The notes: generated by a model not told the origin, from the sequence alone. Counted from the stretch's first letter, positions 10,893 through 20,884 are shown. The stretch is DNA of 64,000 nucleotides from Comamonas sp009360615 (GCF_035784015.1 NZ_JALKOW010000001.1), one strand, 5' to 3'. Program-made: numbers and translations.

Positions 10893-11963
10893 TCAGGCGT
10901 GGTGTGTGCGGCGCAGTGCATCGAATTCTGCACTCCACTGCTGGCGCAGGCTGCGCTTTTCGCTCTCGTCGATCCAGGCAGCATCGATGCCGTTGAGCAT
11001 GAAGTCCTTGAGGTCGGCCATCGAAAAGCCAAAGTCGCTGACCATCTTGGTCCAGGCCCCTGTAGGGTTTACATGGTGCAGCGTGGGGTCGTCGGTGTTG
11101 GGGTGCACGCGAAGGCCCAGGCCGGGCATCTGGCGTATCGGGTGATCCAGTGCCCAGCGCTCCGGTGCCAGCGTACGCAGGTAGTAGGAATTGGTCGGCA
11201 CCACGGTGAACACAATGCCCAGATCGGCGCAGCGCCGGGCCAGTTCCGGGTTGTCGATGACGGTGTAGCCGTGATCGACACGATCCACCTTGAGCGTCTC
11301 AATGGCCGTTTGCAGATTGTTCCAGGGCAGGCCGAACTCGCTGGCATGGGCCGTGGTCTTGAGGCCGTTGCGACGTGCCAGCGCATAGGCGTCGACAAAC
11401 AGCTCGGGCGGGCGGTCGTTTTCGCGGTAGTCGATGCCGATGCCGGGCACATCGTCGTGGCGGTTGTCCAGCATCCACTGCACCATCTGCACGGCGGCCT
11501 CGGCCGGGGCTTCTCGGTCGATGGACGGCACCAGACGGCCACGTATGCCGCAATCCTTTTGCGCGGCTGCGGCGCCGGCCAGAATGGCTTGCTGGGCGAC
11601 GGCATAGCCCATGCCCGAGCATTGCACCGTGCCGGTGGGGTTCCAGAAGAATTCGGCATAGCGCACATGGTGGGCGGCGGCATCCTGCAGGTATTCGTAG
11701 GTGATGCGCTCCAGGTCGTCCGGCGTCTGCAGCAGCCACTCGTCGAGTGCGCGCAGTACGCGCAGCACGCCCACGGGCTTTTCGCCGCGTGTGTAGAAAG
11801 CCTCGATCTCTTCGGGAGTCAGCGGCGCCTTGGCGCGCTGCACCAGTTCGATGAAGGTGTTTTTTCTGACCGTCCCCAGCAGGTGGCAGTGCAACTCCAT
11901 CTTGGGGATGGCATGGGCAAAGGCGGTCAGTTCAGGTGTGGGGGCAGTAGGCGCGGCATTCAT
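10893..11963 (-). CDS. Adenosine deaminase-family amidohydrolase
   Basis: A 356-residue zinc amidohydrolase. The metal ligands and catalytic residues are visible: H25 and H27 in MELHCHLLGT, H206 and E209 in TAHASEFG, H231 in VDHGYTVIDNPEL, and D291/D292 in HPNTDDP. These hydrolases deaminate adenosine, adenine or related purines (or N6-substituted adenines) to the oxo form. The HLLGT variant in place of the HLDGS/HLEGS motif and the CSGMGY segment differ from housekeeping Add, so the exact substrate is open. The gene is alone on its strand; a TSUP permease gene lies upstream in the same direction after a 50-base gap. Confidence 0.88.
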   Translation of the reverse strand: MNAAPTAPTPELTAFAHAIPKMELHCHLLGTVRKNTFIELVQRAKAPLTPEEIEAFYTRGEKPVGVLRVLRALDEWLLQTPDDLERITYEYLQDAAAHHVRYAEFFWNPTGTVQCSGMGYAVAQQAILAGAAAAQKDCGIRGRLVPSIDREAPAEAAVQMVQWMLDNRHDDVPGIGIDYRENDRPPELFVDAYALARRNGLKTTAHASEFGLPWNNLQTAIETLKVDRVDHGYTVIDNPELARRCADLGIVFTVVPTNSYYLRTLAPERWALDHPIRQMPGLGLRVHPNTDDPTLHHVNPTGAWTKMVSDFGFSMADLKDFMLNGIDAAWIDESEKRSLRQQWSAEFDALRRTHHA

Positions 11964-12013
11964 GCCGCAAATGGTAGTGGCTTGCGATCAGCCTTGCCGT
12001 AGGCAGTTTTACA

Positions 12014-12799
12014 TTAGGGTGCCAGGAACAGCCGCGGCACGGATGCGGCCAGCATGGCGATGCCCGAGCAGGTCAGCAGGCTCAGCACGATCTGGCGAAA
12101 GCGCGCATCGCTCACGCCCTTGTAGACGCGGGTGCCGAAGATCACGGGCACCAGCACGGCCGGCAGCACGATGGCGAACGAGGGCCACATGGCGGGCTTG
12201 ACCAGGCCGGTGGCCAGATAGCTGGCCATGGTCACGGCCAACACCGAGAGGTTGAAGTTCTGGATCACCGAGCGCTGCACATGGCGCTCAAAGCCGCGTA
12301 GCGTGCACCACAGCGTGGGAACCGTGCCGCTGAAACCGCCCAGTCCGCCCATGACGCCACCGATCAGCCCGGCGGCCGCATCGCTCAGGCGGGCCAGCAG
12401 GCCGCCGCCCAGCGTCAGCCGGGGCAGGTGGGTGCTCAGCAGCATGGTGGGGCACCACAGCACCAGCAGACAGCCCAGGCCGAACTTGAACCAGTCCATA
12501 TGGAGATGCGGCATCACGGCCACGCCCAGGGGAATGCCGGCCAGGCCTCCGGCGATGAACGGCAGCAGCGACTTCCAGTGAAACTCGCGGCGCACGGTGA
12601 AGGCCGCAATGACTTGCCCCGTCAGCGAGCCGAACACCGAAAGCACGGCGGCCAGCTGCGGCTCCAGCACCCAGGCCCAGAACGACATCGCCACCATGCC
12701 GAAGGCAAAGCCCGACAGCCCCTGCACAAAGCCTGCCACGGCAGCCCCCAGGGCCACCACCAAGATCACTTCCACGTTCTGGTCTCCGTCCGATGGCAT
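12014..12799 (-). CDS. TSUP-family (TauE/SafE) membrane permease
   Basis: A 261-residue protein with about eight hydrophobic helices. The family mark is the repeated G-rich start of each half: VAGFVQGLSGFAFGMVAMSFWAW in the first half and LIGGVMGGLGGFSGTVPTLW in the second. TSUP proteins export or import sulfite, sulfoacetate, sulfolactate and other organic anions. It lies far from the sulfonate locus at 40-56 kb, so a role there is only a possibility. The ATG at 12799 is taken as the start; the divergent FtsX-type permease gene begins at 12878. Confidence 0.85.
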   Translation of the reverse strand: MPSDGDQNVEVILVVALGAAVAGFVQGLSGFAFGMVAMSFWAWVLEPQLAAVLSVFGSLTGQVIAAFTVRREFHWKSLLPFIAGGLAGIPLGVAVMPHLHMDWFKFGLGCLLVLWCPTMLLSTHLPRLTLGGGLLARLSDAAAGLIGGVMGGLGGFSGTVPTLWCTLRGFERHVQRSVIQNFNLSVLAVTMASYLATGLVKPAMWPSFAIVLPAVLVPVIFGTRVYKGVSDARFRQIVLSLLTCSGIAMLAASVPRLFLAP

Positions 12800-12877
12800 C
12801 GATTATCGTCTTCGGTCGGCAGGGAATTGCCATGCAGTTCTGGCATGGCGGCAGGCCGCTGCGCTATCGTGCAGGCC

Positions 12878-15415
12878 ATGCAAGCATCATCTGTCTGGAT
12901 TCTGGGGCTGCGCAATCTCTGGCGCGATCTGCGCGCTGGCGAGCTGCGCCTGATCATCGTGGCTGTGCTGCTGGCCGTGGCGGCACTGAGTTCGGTCGGT
13001 TTTTTTGCCGACCGCCTGCAGGCCGGCCTGCAGCGCGACGCGCGTCAGCTGCTGGGCGGCGATGTGGTGGTGGTCAGCGACAACCCCGCCCCTGCGGTTT
13101 TTGAGCAGCAGGCGCGGCAGCAGGGGCTGCAGAGCGTGGCGACGGCCAGTTTTCCGACCATGGCCCGCTCCAGCCAGGAGCAGGGCGGGGCCAGCCGCCT
13201 GGTGGCGCTCAAAAGCGTGGACCCCGGCTACCCGTTGCGCGGCGTGCTGCACCTGAATCAGGGACCGGGCCAGCCAGACCTGGAAGTCCGGGCGATTCCT
13301 GAAAGCGGCCATGCCTGGGTCGATGCGCCACTGCTGGAGGCGCTGGGCCTGAAGCTCGGCGACCGGCTGCTGCTGGGCGATGCGAGCTTTCGTATCTCGC
13401 ACATCATTGCCATCGAGCCCGATCGTGGCGCGGGCTTCATGAGCTTCGCCCCGCGCGTGATGATCAACAGCGCCGACCTGCCCGCCACGCGCCTGGTGCA
13501 GCCCGCCAGCCGCATCACCTATCGGCTGGCCGTGGCGGCGCGGGCAGACGCCGGGCGCGGCGCGCAGCGGGCCGCACAGGACTATCTCAGTTGGGCGCAG
13601 GAACTGGCCAAGAGCCTGCATGGCGTGCGTGTGGAATCCCTGGAAAGCGGCCGTCCCGAAATGCGCCAGACTCTGGACAGGGCCGAGAAATTCCTGAGCC
13701 TGGTGGCCTTGCTCTCGGCGCTGCTGTCGGCCGTGGCCGTGGCACTGGCCGCGCGTGCCTTCGCCAACAGCCATCTCGATGCGTCGGCCATGCTGCGCGT
13801 GCTCGGCCAGAGTCAGCGCAGGATTGCCCTGGCCTATGTGGTGGAGTTCGTAAGCATTGCCCTGGCTGCCAGCGCGGCCGGCGTGCTGCTGGGCTGGGCC
13901 GTGCACCATGTGTTTGTCTGGCTGCTGGCCGGACTGGTCGAATCCGCCCTGCCGGCTCCGAGTCTGTGGCCCGCATTGTTTGGCCTGGGCATGGGGCTGA
14001 CCCTGTTGCTGGCCTTTGGTCTGCCGCCCGTGCTGCAGCTGGCGCAGGTGCCGCCGCTGCGCGTGATGCGGCGCGACCTGGGGGCGCTCAAGCCCGCATC
14101 GTGGCTGGTGCTGGGGGTGGGTGTGACGGGTTTTGCGGCTTTGCTGATGGTGGCCAGCCGTGATATCAAGCTGGGCCTGATTGCGGTGGGCGGCTTTGCC
14201 GTGGCCGTTCTGCTCTTCGCGGGCCTGGCCTGGCTGGCCGTCAAGCTGCTGCGCCAGGTGGTCAACGAGGCCACGGCGCCGCGCTGGCTGGTCATGGCCA
14301 CGCGCCAGGTCTCGGCCAAGCCCGTGTACGCCGTGGTCCAGGTCAGCTCGCTGGCCGTGGGGCTGCTGGCCCTGGTGCTGCTGGTGCTGCTGCGCACCGA
14401 TCTGATCGCGAGCTGGCGCAAGGCCACGCCGGCCAATGCGCCCGATCGCTTTGTCATCAATGTCCAGCCCGATCAGGCGCAGGACTTTCAGGCCGCGCTG
14501 AAGAAGGCCGGCGTGCACCGCTATGACTGGTATCCCATGATTCGCGGGCGGCTGATTGCCGTCAACGGCAAGGCCATCAGCCCCGAGAACTATGAGGACG
14601 AGCGCGCCAAGCGTCTGGTGGACCGGGAGTTCAATATCTCCACCGCCGAAACCATGCCCGATCACAACCAGATCGTGGGCGGACGTTGGCAGGCAGGCGA
14701 GCAGGGCGCTATCAGCATGGAAGAAGGCATTGCCAAGACCCTGGGCCTGAAGCTGGGCGATACGCTGCGCTTCGATATCGGCGGCCAGGAGAGCGATGCC
14801 CGCATCACGAGCCTGCGCAAGGTGGACTGGAGTTCCATGCGCGCCAACTTCTTTGTGATCTATCCCGTGCAGCATCTGGAGAACGTGGCCGTGACCTATC
14901 TGGCGGCCTATCGCGCGCCCGACGTCAAGGGCTTTGACAATGCGCTGGTCAATGAATTTCCCAACATCACCAATGTCGACCTGAGCAGTACGCTGGCCCA
15001 GGTGCAGCAGGTGATGGACCAGGTCATACGCGCCGTGGAGTTCCTGTTCGGCTTCACGCTGGTGGCGGGTCTGGTCGTGCTGTTTGCCTCCGTCACCGGC
15101 ACGCGGGAGGAAAGAGCGCGCGAATACGCCATCATGCGCGCCGTGGGGGCGCGCTCGGGCCTGCTGCAGCAGGTACAGAGCGCCGAGCTGGCCGGAGTGG
15201 GCCTTATGGCCGGCTTTCTGGCCAGCTGCGTGGCCCTGGCCGTGGGCTGGGCCCTGGCACGCTGGGTGTTTGATTTCCAGTGGAATGTGCTTTGGTGGGT
15301 CCCCCTGGTGGGCGCGATGGCGGGGGCGTTGCTGGCCTGGCTGGCGGGCTGGTGGGCGTTGCGCGAGGTGGTGCGCCGTCCGGTGATGGTCACGCTGCGC
15401 CAGGCGGCGGAGTAA
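12878..15415 (+). CDS. FtsX-family ABC transporter permease (YbbP-like)
   Basis: An 845-residue inner-membrane protein with the architecture of the LolCE/MacB-type FtsX permeases with duplicated FtsX domains. It has an N-terminal helix (LRLIIVAVLLAVAALSSVGFFADRL), a large periplasmic MacB-PCD-like domain, a first helix set (FLSLVALLSALLSAVAVALAARAF), a second periplasmic domain, and a C-terminal FtsX block with the typical TGTREERAREYAIMRAVGARSG. YbbP works with the ATPase YbbA; no ATPase gene adjoins it here. The ATG at 12878 is chosen because MQASSVWILGLRNLWRDLRAGELR is the normal family N terminus; the frame is open far upstream but that part overlaps the TSUP gene in antisense. Confidence 0.88.
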   Translation: MQASSVWILGLRNLWRDLRAGELRLIIVAVLLAVAALSSVGFFADRLQAGLQRDARQLLGGDVVVVSDNPAPAVFEQQARQQGLQSVATASFPTMARSSQEQGGASRLVALKSVDPGYPLRGVLHLNQGPGQPDLEVRAIPESGHAWVDAPLLEALGLKLGDRLLLGDASFRISHIIAIEPDRGAGFMSFAPRVMINSADLPATRLVQPASRITYRLAVAARADAGRGAQRAAQDYLSWAQELAKSLHGVRVESLESGRPEMRQTLDRAEKFLSLVALLSALLSAVAVALAARAFANSHLDASAMLRVLGQSQRRIALAYVVEFVSIALAASAAGVLLGWAVHHVFVWLLAGLVESALPAPSLWPALFGLGMGLTLLLAFGLPPVLQLAQVPPLRVMRRDLGALKPASWLVLGVGVTGFAALLMVASRDIKLGLIAVGGFAVAVLLFAGLAWLAVKLLRQVVNEATAPRWLVMATRQVSAKPVYAVVQVSSLAVGLLALVLLVLLRTDLIASWRKATPANAPDRFVINVQPDQAQDFQAALKKAGVHRYDWYPMIRGRLIAVNGKAISPENYEDERAKRLVDREFNISTAETMPDHNQIVGGRWQAGEQGAISMEEGIAKTLGLKLGDTLRFDIGGQESDARITSLRKVDWSSMRANFFVIYPVQHLENVAVTYLAAYRAPDVKGFDNALVNEFPNITNVDLSSTLAQVQQVMDQVIRAVEFLFGFTLVAGLVVLFASVTGTREERAREYAIMRAVGARSGLLQQVQSAELAGVGLMAGFLASCVALAVGWALARWVFDFQWNVLWWVPLVGAMAGALLAWLAGWWALREVVRRPVMVTLRQAAE

Positions 15416-15708
15416 GAACCTGTTGACGATCTCTGTGCGGACGCGTTGGAGCGCCATCGGGATGCGCTCTAAGCAATCGCTAGCCGCTTGCCAAGGGGCG
15501 CAAGCAAGAGGCAGTGCTCAGAAATCGCCCGATTTCGCTTTCAGCCTTCGGGCAGAGACTTTGCGGACGCCCGGTCAGGGGCGGTGCGCGGCGTTGCCTC
15601 GCCGAGCGCGAATGTTGCGGCGGTATCGCGCGCGGCGGGGCGGCCCCTGGCATCCCATCCCGCAATGCCTCTGTCGCGGCCGGCGGAGATCGTCCGCGCG
15701 TTCCAGGG
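15416..15708. other. Non-coding gap with one perfect hairpin
   Basis: No gene is supported between the FtsX permease and the LysR gene. The only clear structure is GAAATCG/CGATTTC at 15521-15536 with a CC centre. The rest is GC-rich, with frames lacking any domain; it could be the eroded end of an insertion element. Confidence 0.5.
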
Positions 15709-16584
15709 CTAGCCCTTGAACAGCCGCTCGCTGGCGAAATCCACGAAAGCCCGGACCTTGGGCGAGAGCTGTCGGCTCGAGGGCCACAGCGCGGAGAACT
15801 GCCCGCTATGCGTGAGCTGCTCGGCCAGGACCTGCCGGAGCTCGCCACGCGCCAGTGCGTCGCGGGCCAGGAAGTCGGGCATATAGGCCAGGCCCAGGCC
15901 CGAGATGGCGGCGCCTAGCATCGCTTCCATGTTGTTGCAGACCAGGGCGATGGGCATGGCCGGCAGCCCGGCCAGCGTCCATTCCTCGAGCTTTCCGCTG
16001 TTCAGGAAGCGATAGCGCAGGCTGGTGTGTCCGGCGAGGTCGGCTGGCGTGAGGGGGATGCCGCGTTCGGCCAGATAGGCCGGGGAGGCCGCGAGAACAA
16101 AGCGAAACGGCCCGAGTCGGCGCGCCACCAGCCGCGAGTCCGCCAGATCGCCGCTGCGGATGACCACATCGAGGCCGGCTTCGACGACATCGACCAGATG
16201 GTCGTTGAAGTCCAGATCCAGCTCCACCTCGGGATATCGGGCCTGGAATTCGGGCAGTACGGGCAGCAGAAAGCGGTAGCCGATGGCAGGCAGGCTGACG
16301 CGCAGGCGGCCGCGCGGCGTCTCGGCAGCGGCCTGCATGGCCGCGCGTGCATCGTGCAGCTCGTCGAGGATGCGCCGGCAGCGCTCGTGGAACAGCGTGC
16401 CTTCCTGCGTCAGACGCACCTGGCGTGTGGTGCGATGGAACAGACGCAGGCCCAGTTGCTGCTCCAGCCGCGCCACGTTCTTGCCTACGGCCGAGGCCGA
16501 GATGCCAAGCGCGCGGCCAGCTTCGGCAAAACTCAGAAGATCGGCGGCACGAACAAAGGACTCAAGTCCGCTGAAGCTGTCCAT
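15709..16584 (-). CDS. LysR-family transcriptional regulator
   Basis: A 291-residue LTTR. The N-terminal winged helix is clear: FVRAADLLSFAEAGRALGISASAVGKNVARLEQQLGLRLFHRTTRQVRLTQEG. The remainder is the periplasmic-binding-like effector domain (RLRVSLPAIGYRFLLPVLPEFQARYPEVELDL). It is divergent from an MFS exporter gene 108 bases away, the usual arrangement for a LysR regulator and its target. ATG 16584 (MDSFSGLESFV) is the family-like start; an in-frame ATG at 16596 is also possible. Confidence 0.92.
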   Translation of the reverse strand: MDSFSGLESFVRAADLLSFAEAGRALGISASAVGKNVARLEQQLGLRLFHRTTRQVRLTQEGTLFHERCRRILDELHDARAAMQAAAETPRGRLRVSLPAIGYRFLLPVLPEFQARYPEVELDLDFNDHLVDVVEAGLDVVIRSGDLADSRLVARRLGPFRFVLAASPAYLAERGIPLTPADLAGHTSLRYRFLNSGKLEEWTLAGLPAMPIALVCNNMEAMLGAAISGLGLAYMPDFLARDALARGELRQVLAEQLTHSGQFSALWPSSRQLSPKVRAFVDFASERLFKG

Positions 16585-16692
16585 GGTGATTGGCAACCTT
16601 TGGTTGGGATTCTAGGGAGTGATGAGGCTATTTTCGTTGGATTGGAGCGCTTTTATCGTTCATGCCTGATTGATTCACGAAGCCAGTCCTCC

Positions 16693-18285
16693 ATGTCCTG
16701 CTCTACTTCTCCATCCTGCCCACAGGCGGATTTTCCGGTTTGCGCCCGCCGCGCATCGCCTGCCCGGGTGCTGCTATCGGTCTGCCTGGCTGCTCTGGCC
16801 ATGCCGCTGAGCTTTACCGGGCCGGCCGTGGCACTGCCGGCGCTGCGCGAGTCTCTGGGGGGCGACCCTCTGGCGCTGAACTGGGTCACCAATGCCTTCA
16901 TGCTGAGTTTCGGCGCCACGCTGATGGCGGCCGGCTCACTGGCCGATGTCTACGGGCGGCGGCGCGTATTTCTGACGGGGCTGGCTGTTGTGGTCGGCAG
17001 CGTGCTGCTGCAGGTCTGCCTGAAGGGCAGGGGGGCCATCATCGGCTTCAATCTGTTGCGGGCGCTGCAGGGACTGGGCGCGGCGGCGGCACTGGCGGCA
17101 GGCACCGCAGGCCTGGCCCAGGCCTTCGAGGATGCCCGGCGTACCCGGGCCTTCAGTTGCGTGGGCACTTCCTTTGGTGTGGGGCTGGCCTTCGGGCCCT
17201 TGCTGTCGGGTGGGTTGCTGCACAGCGGCGGCTGGCGCAGCGTGGTGCTCAGCGCTGCCGCCGCGGCATTCGCCGCGCTGCTGCTGGGCCTGCGCCATAT
17301 GCCGGAGTCCCGCAATCCACAGGCACAGAGGCTGGACCTGCCGGGTGCGCTGTCGTTCACGCTGGCTCTGGCGCTATTGACCTGGGGCTTGCTGCAAGTG
17401 CCGCAAACGGGCTGGTCGCAGGGCCGCACATGGCTGCCCCTGGCGGCTGCCCTGCTGGCGGCCGCAGCCTTTGTGCAGATCGAGCGCCGCAGCGCCCACC
17501 CGATGCTGGACCTGTCGCTGTTCCGCTATCCGCGCTTTGTCGGCGTGCAACTGCTGGCCGCAGCACCGGCCTATGCCTTTGTCGTCCTGCTGGTGCTGCT
17601 GCCGCTGCGCTTCATCGGCGTGGAGGGGCTGACGCCGCTCGCGGCCGGGCAGCGGATGTTCGTGCTGTCGCTGCCCATGCTGTGCGTGCCGCTGCTGGCA
17701 GGCTGGCTTGCGCGCTGGCTGTCGGCCGCCTGGCTGTGCGGGACGGGGCTGCTGGTCTGTGCCATGGGCTTGCGGTGGCTGGGCCGCTGCGCTCCCGGCT
17801 CGGACCTGGTGCAGATGGCCGCGCCGCTGCTGCTGATCGGTCTGGGCATAGGCCTGCCCTGGGGGCTCATGGACGGGCTGGCCGTGACGGTGGTGCCGCG
17901 CGAGCGCGCCGGCATGGCCACGGGCATCTTCAGTACCGTGCGTGTGGCGGGCGAAGGCATTGCACTGGCCGTGGTCGGGGCTGCGCTGGCCGCGCTGCTG
18001 GCGAGGGAGCTGGCGGCTCTCTCGCCCTCCATGACGCAGGGCTCGGCCGTCGCCCAGATGCTGGCGACCGGGAATATGCAGGGAGCGCTGGCGTTGATGC
18101 CGGGTGCGTCCGCCGCCGAGCTGCTCAAGGCCTATGGCCTGGCTTTCTCCACCTTGCTCGATGTGCTGGCCGGCGTGACGGTGCTGACGGCCCTGGGCGT
18201 TTTCGCATTCCTGCGCCCGGGTACGGACATGCCGCATGGCCGACAATCGGGACTGACTCGCAAAGCCGCTACACATGCAGATTGA
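16693..18285 (+). CDS. MFS drug-resistance-type transporter (14 TM, EmrB/QacA-like)
   Basis: About 530 residues with the DHA2-type layout: LSVCLAALAMPLSFTGPAVALPALRESL and NWVTNAFMLSFGATLMAAGSLADVYGRRRVFLTG (motif A), LLRALQGLGAAAALAAGTAG (TM4), and GTSFGVGLAFGPLLSGGLL with WRSVV (motif C region). Fourteen hydrophobic segments can be counted. Such proteins export hydrophobic compounds in exchange for protons. The ATG at 16693 follows a long open frame that begins inside the LysR gene in antisense; MSCSTSPSCPQADFPVC starts close before TM1. The divergent LysR regulator is its probable controller. The 3' end overlaps the haemoglobin gene by 11 bases. Confidence 0.88.
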   Translation: MSCSTSPSCPQADFPVCARRASPARVLLSVCLAALAMPLSFTGPAVALPALRESLGGDPLALNWVTNAFMLSFGATLMAAGSLADVYGRRRVFLTGLAVVVGSVLLQVCLKGRGAIIGFNLLRALQGLGAAAALAAGTAGLAQAFEDARRTRAFSCVGTSFGVGLAFGPLLSGGLLHSGGWRSVVLSAAAAAFAALLLGLRHMPESRNPQAQRLDLPGALSFTLALALLTWGLLQVPQTGWSQGRTWLPLAAALLAAAAFVQIERRSAHPMLDLSLFRYPRFVGVQLLAAAPAYAFVVLLVLLPLRFIGVEGLTPLAAGQRMFVLSLPMLCVPLLAGWLARWLSAAWLCGTGLLVCAMGLRWLGRCAPGSDLVQMAAPLLLIGLGIGLPWGLMDGLAVTVVPRERAGMATGIFSTVRVAGEGIALAVVGAALAALLARELAALSPSMTQGSAVAQMLATGNMQGALALMPGASAAELLKAYGLAFSTLLDVLAGVTVLTALGVFAFLRPGTDMPHGRQSGLTRKAATHAD

Positions 18286-18679
18286 AGAAAAGCCCCCGTT
18301 TGACACCCCCTACGAATGGATAGGTGGCGAAGACAAAGTCCGGCAGCTGGTTGCCCGTTTCTATGACCTCATGGACCTGGAGCCCGGCTACAAGGAGCTG
18401 CGCGCCGCCCATGGCAGCACGCTCGACGATGCGCGCCAGAAGCTGTTCTGGTTTCTCTGCGGCTGGCTGGGCGGCCCCGACTATTACCAGGATCGTTTCG
18501 GCCATCCGCGCCTGCGCATGCGCCATATGCCGTTTTCCATCGGCATCCAGGAGCGCGACCAGTGGGTGGCCTGCATGGATCAGGCCATGGGTGAGACCGA
18601 GGTGCCCGAGGCCTTGCGCGCGCGTCTCAGGGCCAGTTTCATGAACACGGCGGACTGGATGCGCAATCGCGGTGCCTGA
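18275..18679 (+). CDS. Group II truncated haemoglobin
   Basis: A 134-residue globin. The N-terminal PPFDTPYEWIGGEDKVRQLVARFYDLM and the block FGHPRLRMRHMPFSIG, with proximal His84, define trHbII; the G8 Trp is in RDQWVACMDQAM. The group II heme pocket is associated with oxygen or NO chemistry in other bacteria. The start lies 11 bases inside the end of the MFS gene in another frame, so the two are probably cotranscribed. No membrane or signal segment is visible, so it is cytoplasmic. Confidence 0.92.
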   Translation: MQIEEKPPFDTPYEWIGGEDKVRQLVARFYDLMDLEPGYKELRAAHGSTLDDARQKLFWFLCGWLGGPDYYQDRFGHPRLRMRHMPFSIGIQERDQWVACMDQAMGETEVPEALRARLRASFMNTADWMRNRGA

Positions 18680-18773
18680 GTCGCTTGGCCTGGTGGCAAA
18701 GCGTCAAATTTCCTTCATGACGCTGTAAAAAGCCCTGCCGACACTGCCTGTTTTTCAACAAGCAGGGTCAACC

Positions 18774-20864
18774 ATGCAGGATTTCGATTTGCCTGGCGCT
18801 AAGCTGCGTCCGGGCGGTTTCTTCCCGGCATTGCCGCAGCGCCGCCATCTGCTGACGGCCGCGGGCTGCGCCGCCTTGCTGGTCGCCTGCGGCGGCAGCG
18901 ACGACAGCAGCACAACGCCTGTCAGTGCGCAGCCTGCCACGGCGACGCTGGCCGTTCTGGAGACCACGGATCTGCACTTCAATGTGCGCAGCTATGACTA
19001 TTTCAAGCTGGCCGAAGACAAGACCTATGGCTTCGAGCGCACGGCCACGCTGATCCGTGCGGCGCGCAAGGAGTTTGCCAACACGCTGCTGGTGGACAAC
19101 GGCGACACCATCCAGGGCACGGCCCTGGCTGACTACGAGGCCGAGGTCAAGCCCATCCCTTGTCCGCAGCAGCTGTCCATGTACAAGGCCATGGGCGCGC
19201 TGCGCTTTGATGCGGGCACGCTGGGCAATCACGAATTCAACTACGGCCTGCCCTTTCTCAACCAGGTGCTGGGTGGAGGCCTGGATGTGGACGGCGTGGA
19301 TGCCAGCCAGAAATGCGCGGGCAACGGCTATCCGGCCGTGCTGGCCAATGTCTACAGCAGCAAGACCAGGAAGCCGCTGGTTCAGCCCTATGCCGTGCTC
19401 GAGCGCACCATGGTGGCCAAGGGCAGCGACGGCAAGGAAGTCAGGCTGCCCATCAAGATCGGCGTGATCGGCTTCACCACGCCGGGCATCATGAACTGGG
19501 ACAAGCGCTATCTCGAGGGCAAGGTCTACACCGAGGGCGCGGTCGAGGCGGCCCGCAAATACGTGCCGGAGTTGCGTGCCAAGGGCGCCGATGTGGTGGT
19601 GGCGCTGCTGCATGGCGGCCTGGACGGCTCGGCCTACTCGGCGACCATGGAGAACCCCGGCCTGTATCTGTCCAAGGTGGCGGGCATCGATGCCATGGTC
19701 ATGGGCCATCAGCACAGCGTGTTCCCTGATCGCTCGGCCAAGCCCGCCTACAGCCAGAGCGGCGTGGACAACCAGGCCGGCACGATCAACGGCGTGCCTG
19801 CGGTCATGGCCAGTTCCTGGGGCAAGGCGCTGGGCGTGATCCAGCTGCCCCTGCAGTGGGACGGCAAGAAGTGGAGCGTGGCCAAGACCGGCAGCAGGAG
19901 CGAGCTGCGCAACATCCAGAACAAGGATGCGGCGGGTGCCACGGTGTTTGTGGATGCCGATCCGGCCGTTGCGCCGCTGATCGAGCCGCAGCATCAGGCG
20001 GCCATCAGCTATGTGAAGACGCCCATCGGCAGCACGGACTTCCGCATGAGCACGCTGTTTGCCGATGTGGGCGACCCCGGTGCGATCCAGATCGTCAACC
20101 AGGCCCAGCAGGCCTATGTGGCCAGCTACATCCAGGCCAATCTGCCCCAGTACGCCAGCCTGCCCGTGCTGTCGGTGAGTGCGCCGTTCAAGTCCGGCTT
20201 CCAGGGCGGCAAGGACTTCACCGATGTGGCTGCCGGCTCGCTGGCCATCTACAACGCGGCTGACCTCTATCTCTACCCCAACACCGTGTACGCAGTGAAG
20301 GTCAACGGAGCCGACATCAAGAGCTGGCTGGAGGCTGCCGCCAGGCGCTTCAACCAGATCGATGTGAACAAGACGACCGAGCAGCCCTTGATCAGCAGCT
20401 TCCCGGGCTACAACTTCGATATGTTCACCACGGCCGATGTGCAGTACGAGATCGATGTCACCCAGCCTGTGGGCAGCCGTATCAGGAATCTGAGCTATCT
20501 GGGCAAGCCCATGGATGCGGCACAGGAGTTCGTGATCGCCACCAACAACTACCGCGCCACCAGCGGTGCCAGCTTCATCCCCAAGCTCGACGGCTCGTCG
20601 GCCATCTGGGCATCGCCCGATGCGAACCGCGATGTAGTGATCGGATATGTGCGCCAGAACCCCCAGGTCACCAGAGCCGCCAATGGCGCCGCCAAGAGTT
20701 GGCGATTCACCAAGGTGACGACGGTAGGCCCGGTGGTGTTCAGCTCTGGTGCCGACGCCCTGAGCGTGGCCCAGGCCGCAGGCCTGACGGGCGTGTCCCT
20801 GCTGGCCGCAGATGACGGCCAGGGCAAGGGCATGAGCAAATACCAGCTCGATCTGTCCAAGTAG
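18774..20864 (+). CDS. CpdB-like 2',3'-cyclic-nucleotide phosphodiesterase / 3'-nucleotidase (lipoprotein)
   Basis: A 696-residue exported metallophosphoesterase. The N terminus has QRRHLLTAAGCAALLVACGGSDDSS: a twin-Arg-like start, hydrophobic stretch and lipobox LVAC, so a lipoprotein is likely. The metallophosphatase motifs appear in order: TTDLHFNV, DNGDTIQG, GNHEFNYG, a DVVVALLHGG and GHQHSVFPDR. The C-terminal half is the 5'-nucleotidase C domain (NNYRATSGASFIP near 590 as a nucleotide stacking region). It recycles nucleotides or phosphate in the periplasm. It is monocistronic, with a strong terminator after it. Confidence 0.88.
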   Translation: MQDFDLPGAKLRPGGFFPALPQRRHLLTAAGCAALLVACGGSDDSSTTPVSAQPATATLAVLETTDLHFNVRSYDYFKLAEDKTYGFERTATLIRAARKEFANTLLVDNGDTIQGTALADYEAEVKPIPCPQQLSMYKAMGALRFDAGTLGNHEFNYGLPFLNQVLGGGLDVDGVDASQKCAGNGYPAVLANVYSSKTRKPLVQPYAVLERTMVAKGSDGKEVRLPIKIGVIGFTTPGIMNWDKRYLEGKVYTEGAVEAARKYVPELRAKGADVVVALLHGGLDGSAYSATMENPGLYLSKVAGIDAMVMGHQHSVFPDRSAKPAYSQSGVDNQAGTINGVPAVMASSWGKALGVIQLPLQWDGKKWSVAKTGSRSELRNIQNKDAAGATVFVDADPAVAPLIEPQHQAAISYVKTPIGSTDFRMSTLFADVGDPGAIQIVNQAQQAYVASYIQANLPQYASLPVLSVSAPFKSGFQGGKDFTDVAAGSLAIYNAADLYLYPNTVYAVKVNGADIKSWLEAAARRFNQIDVNKTTEQPLISSFPGYNFDMFTTADVQYEIDVTQPVGSRIRNLSYLGKPMDAAQEFVIATNNYRATSGASFIPKLDGSSAIWASPDANRDVVIGYVRQNPQVTRAANGAAKSWRFTKVTTVGPVVFSSGADALSVAQAAGLTGVSLLAADDGQGKGMSKYQLDLSK

Positions 20865-20884
20865 GCAGCGTTGCCGCAACCACT

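Noticed and set aside
12887..15457. An 856-codon minus-strand frame across the FtsX permease gene
   Set aside because: It is a GC-bias shadow with Gln/His-rich text and no family resemblance.
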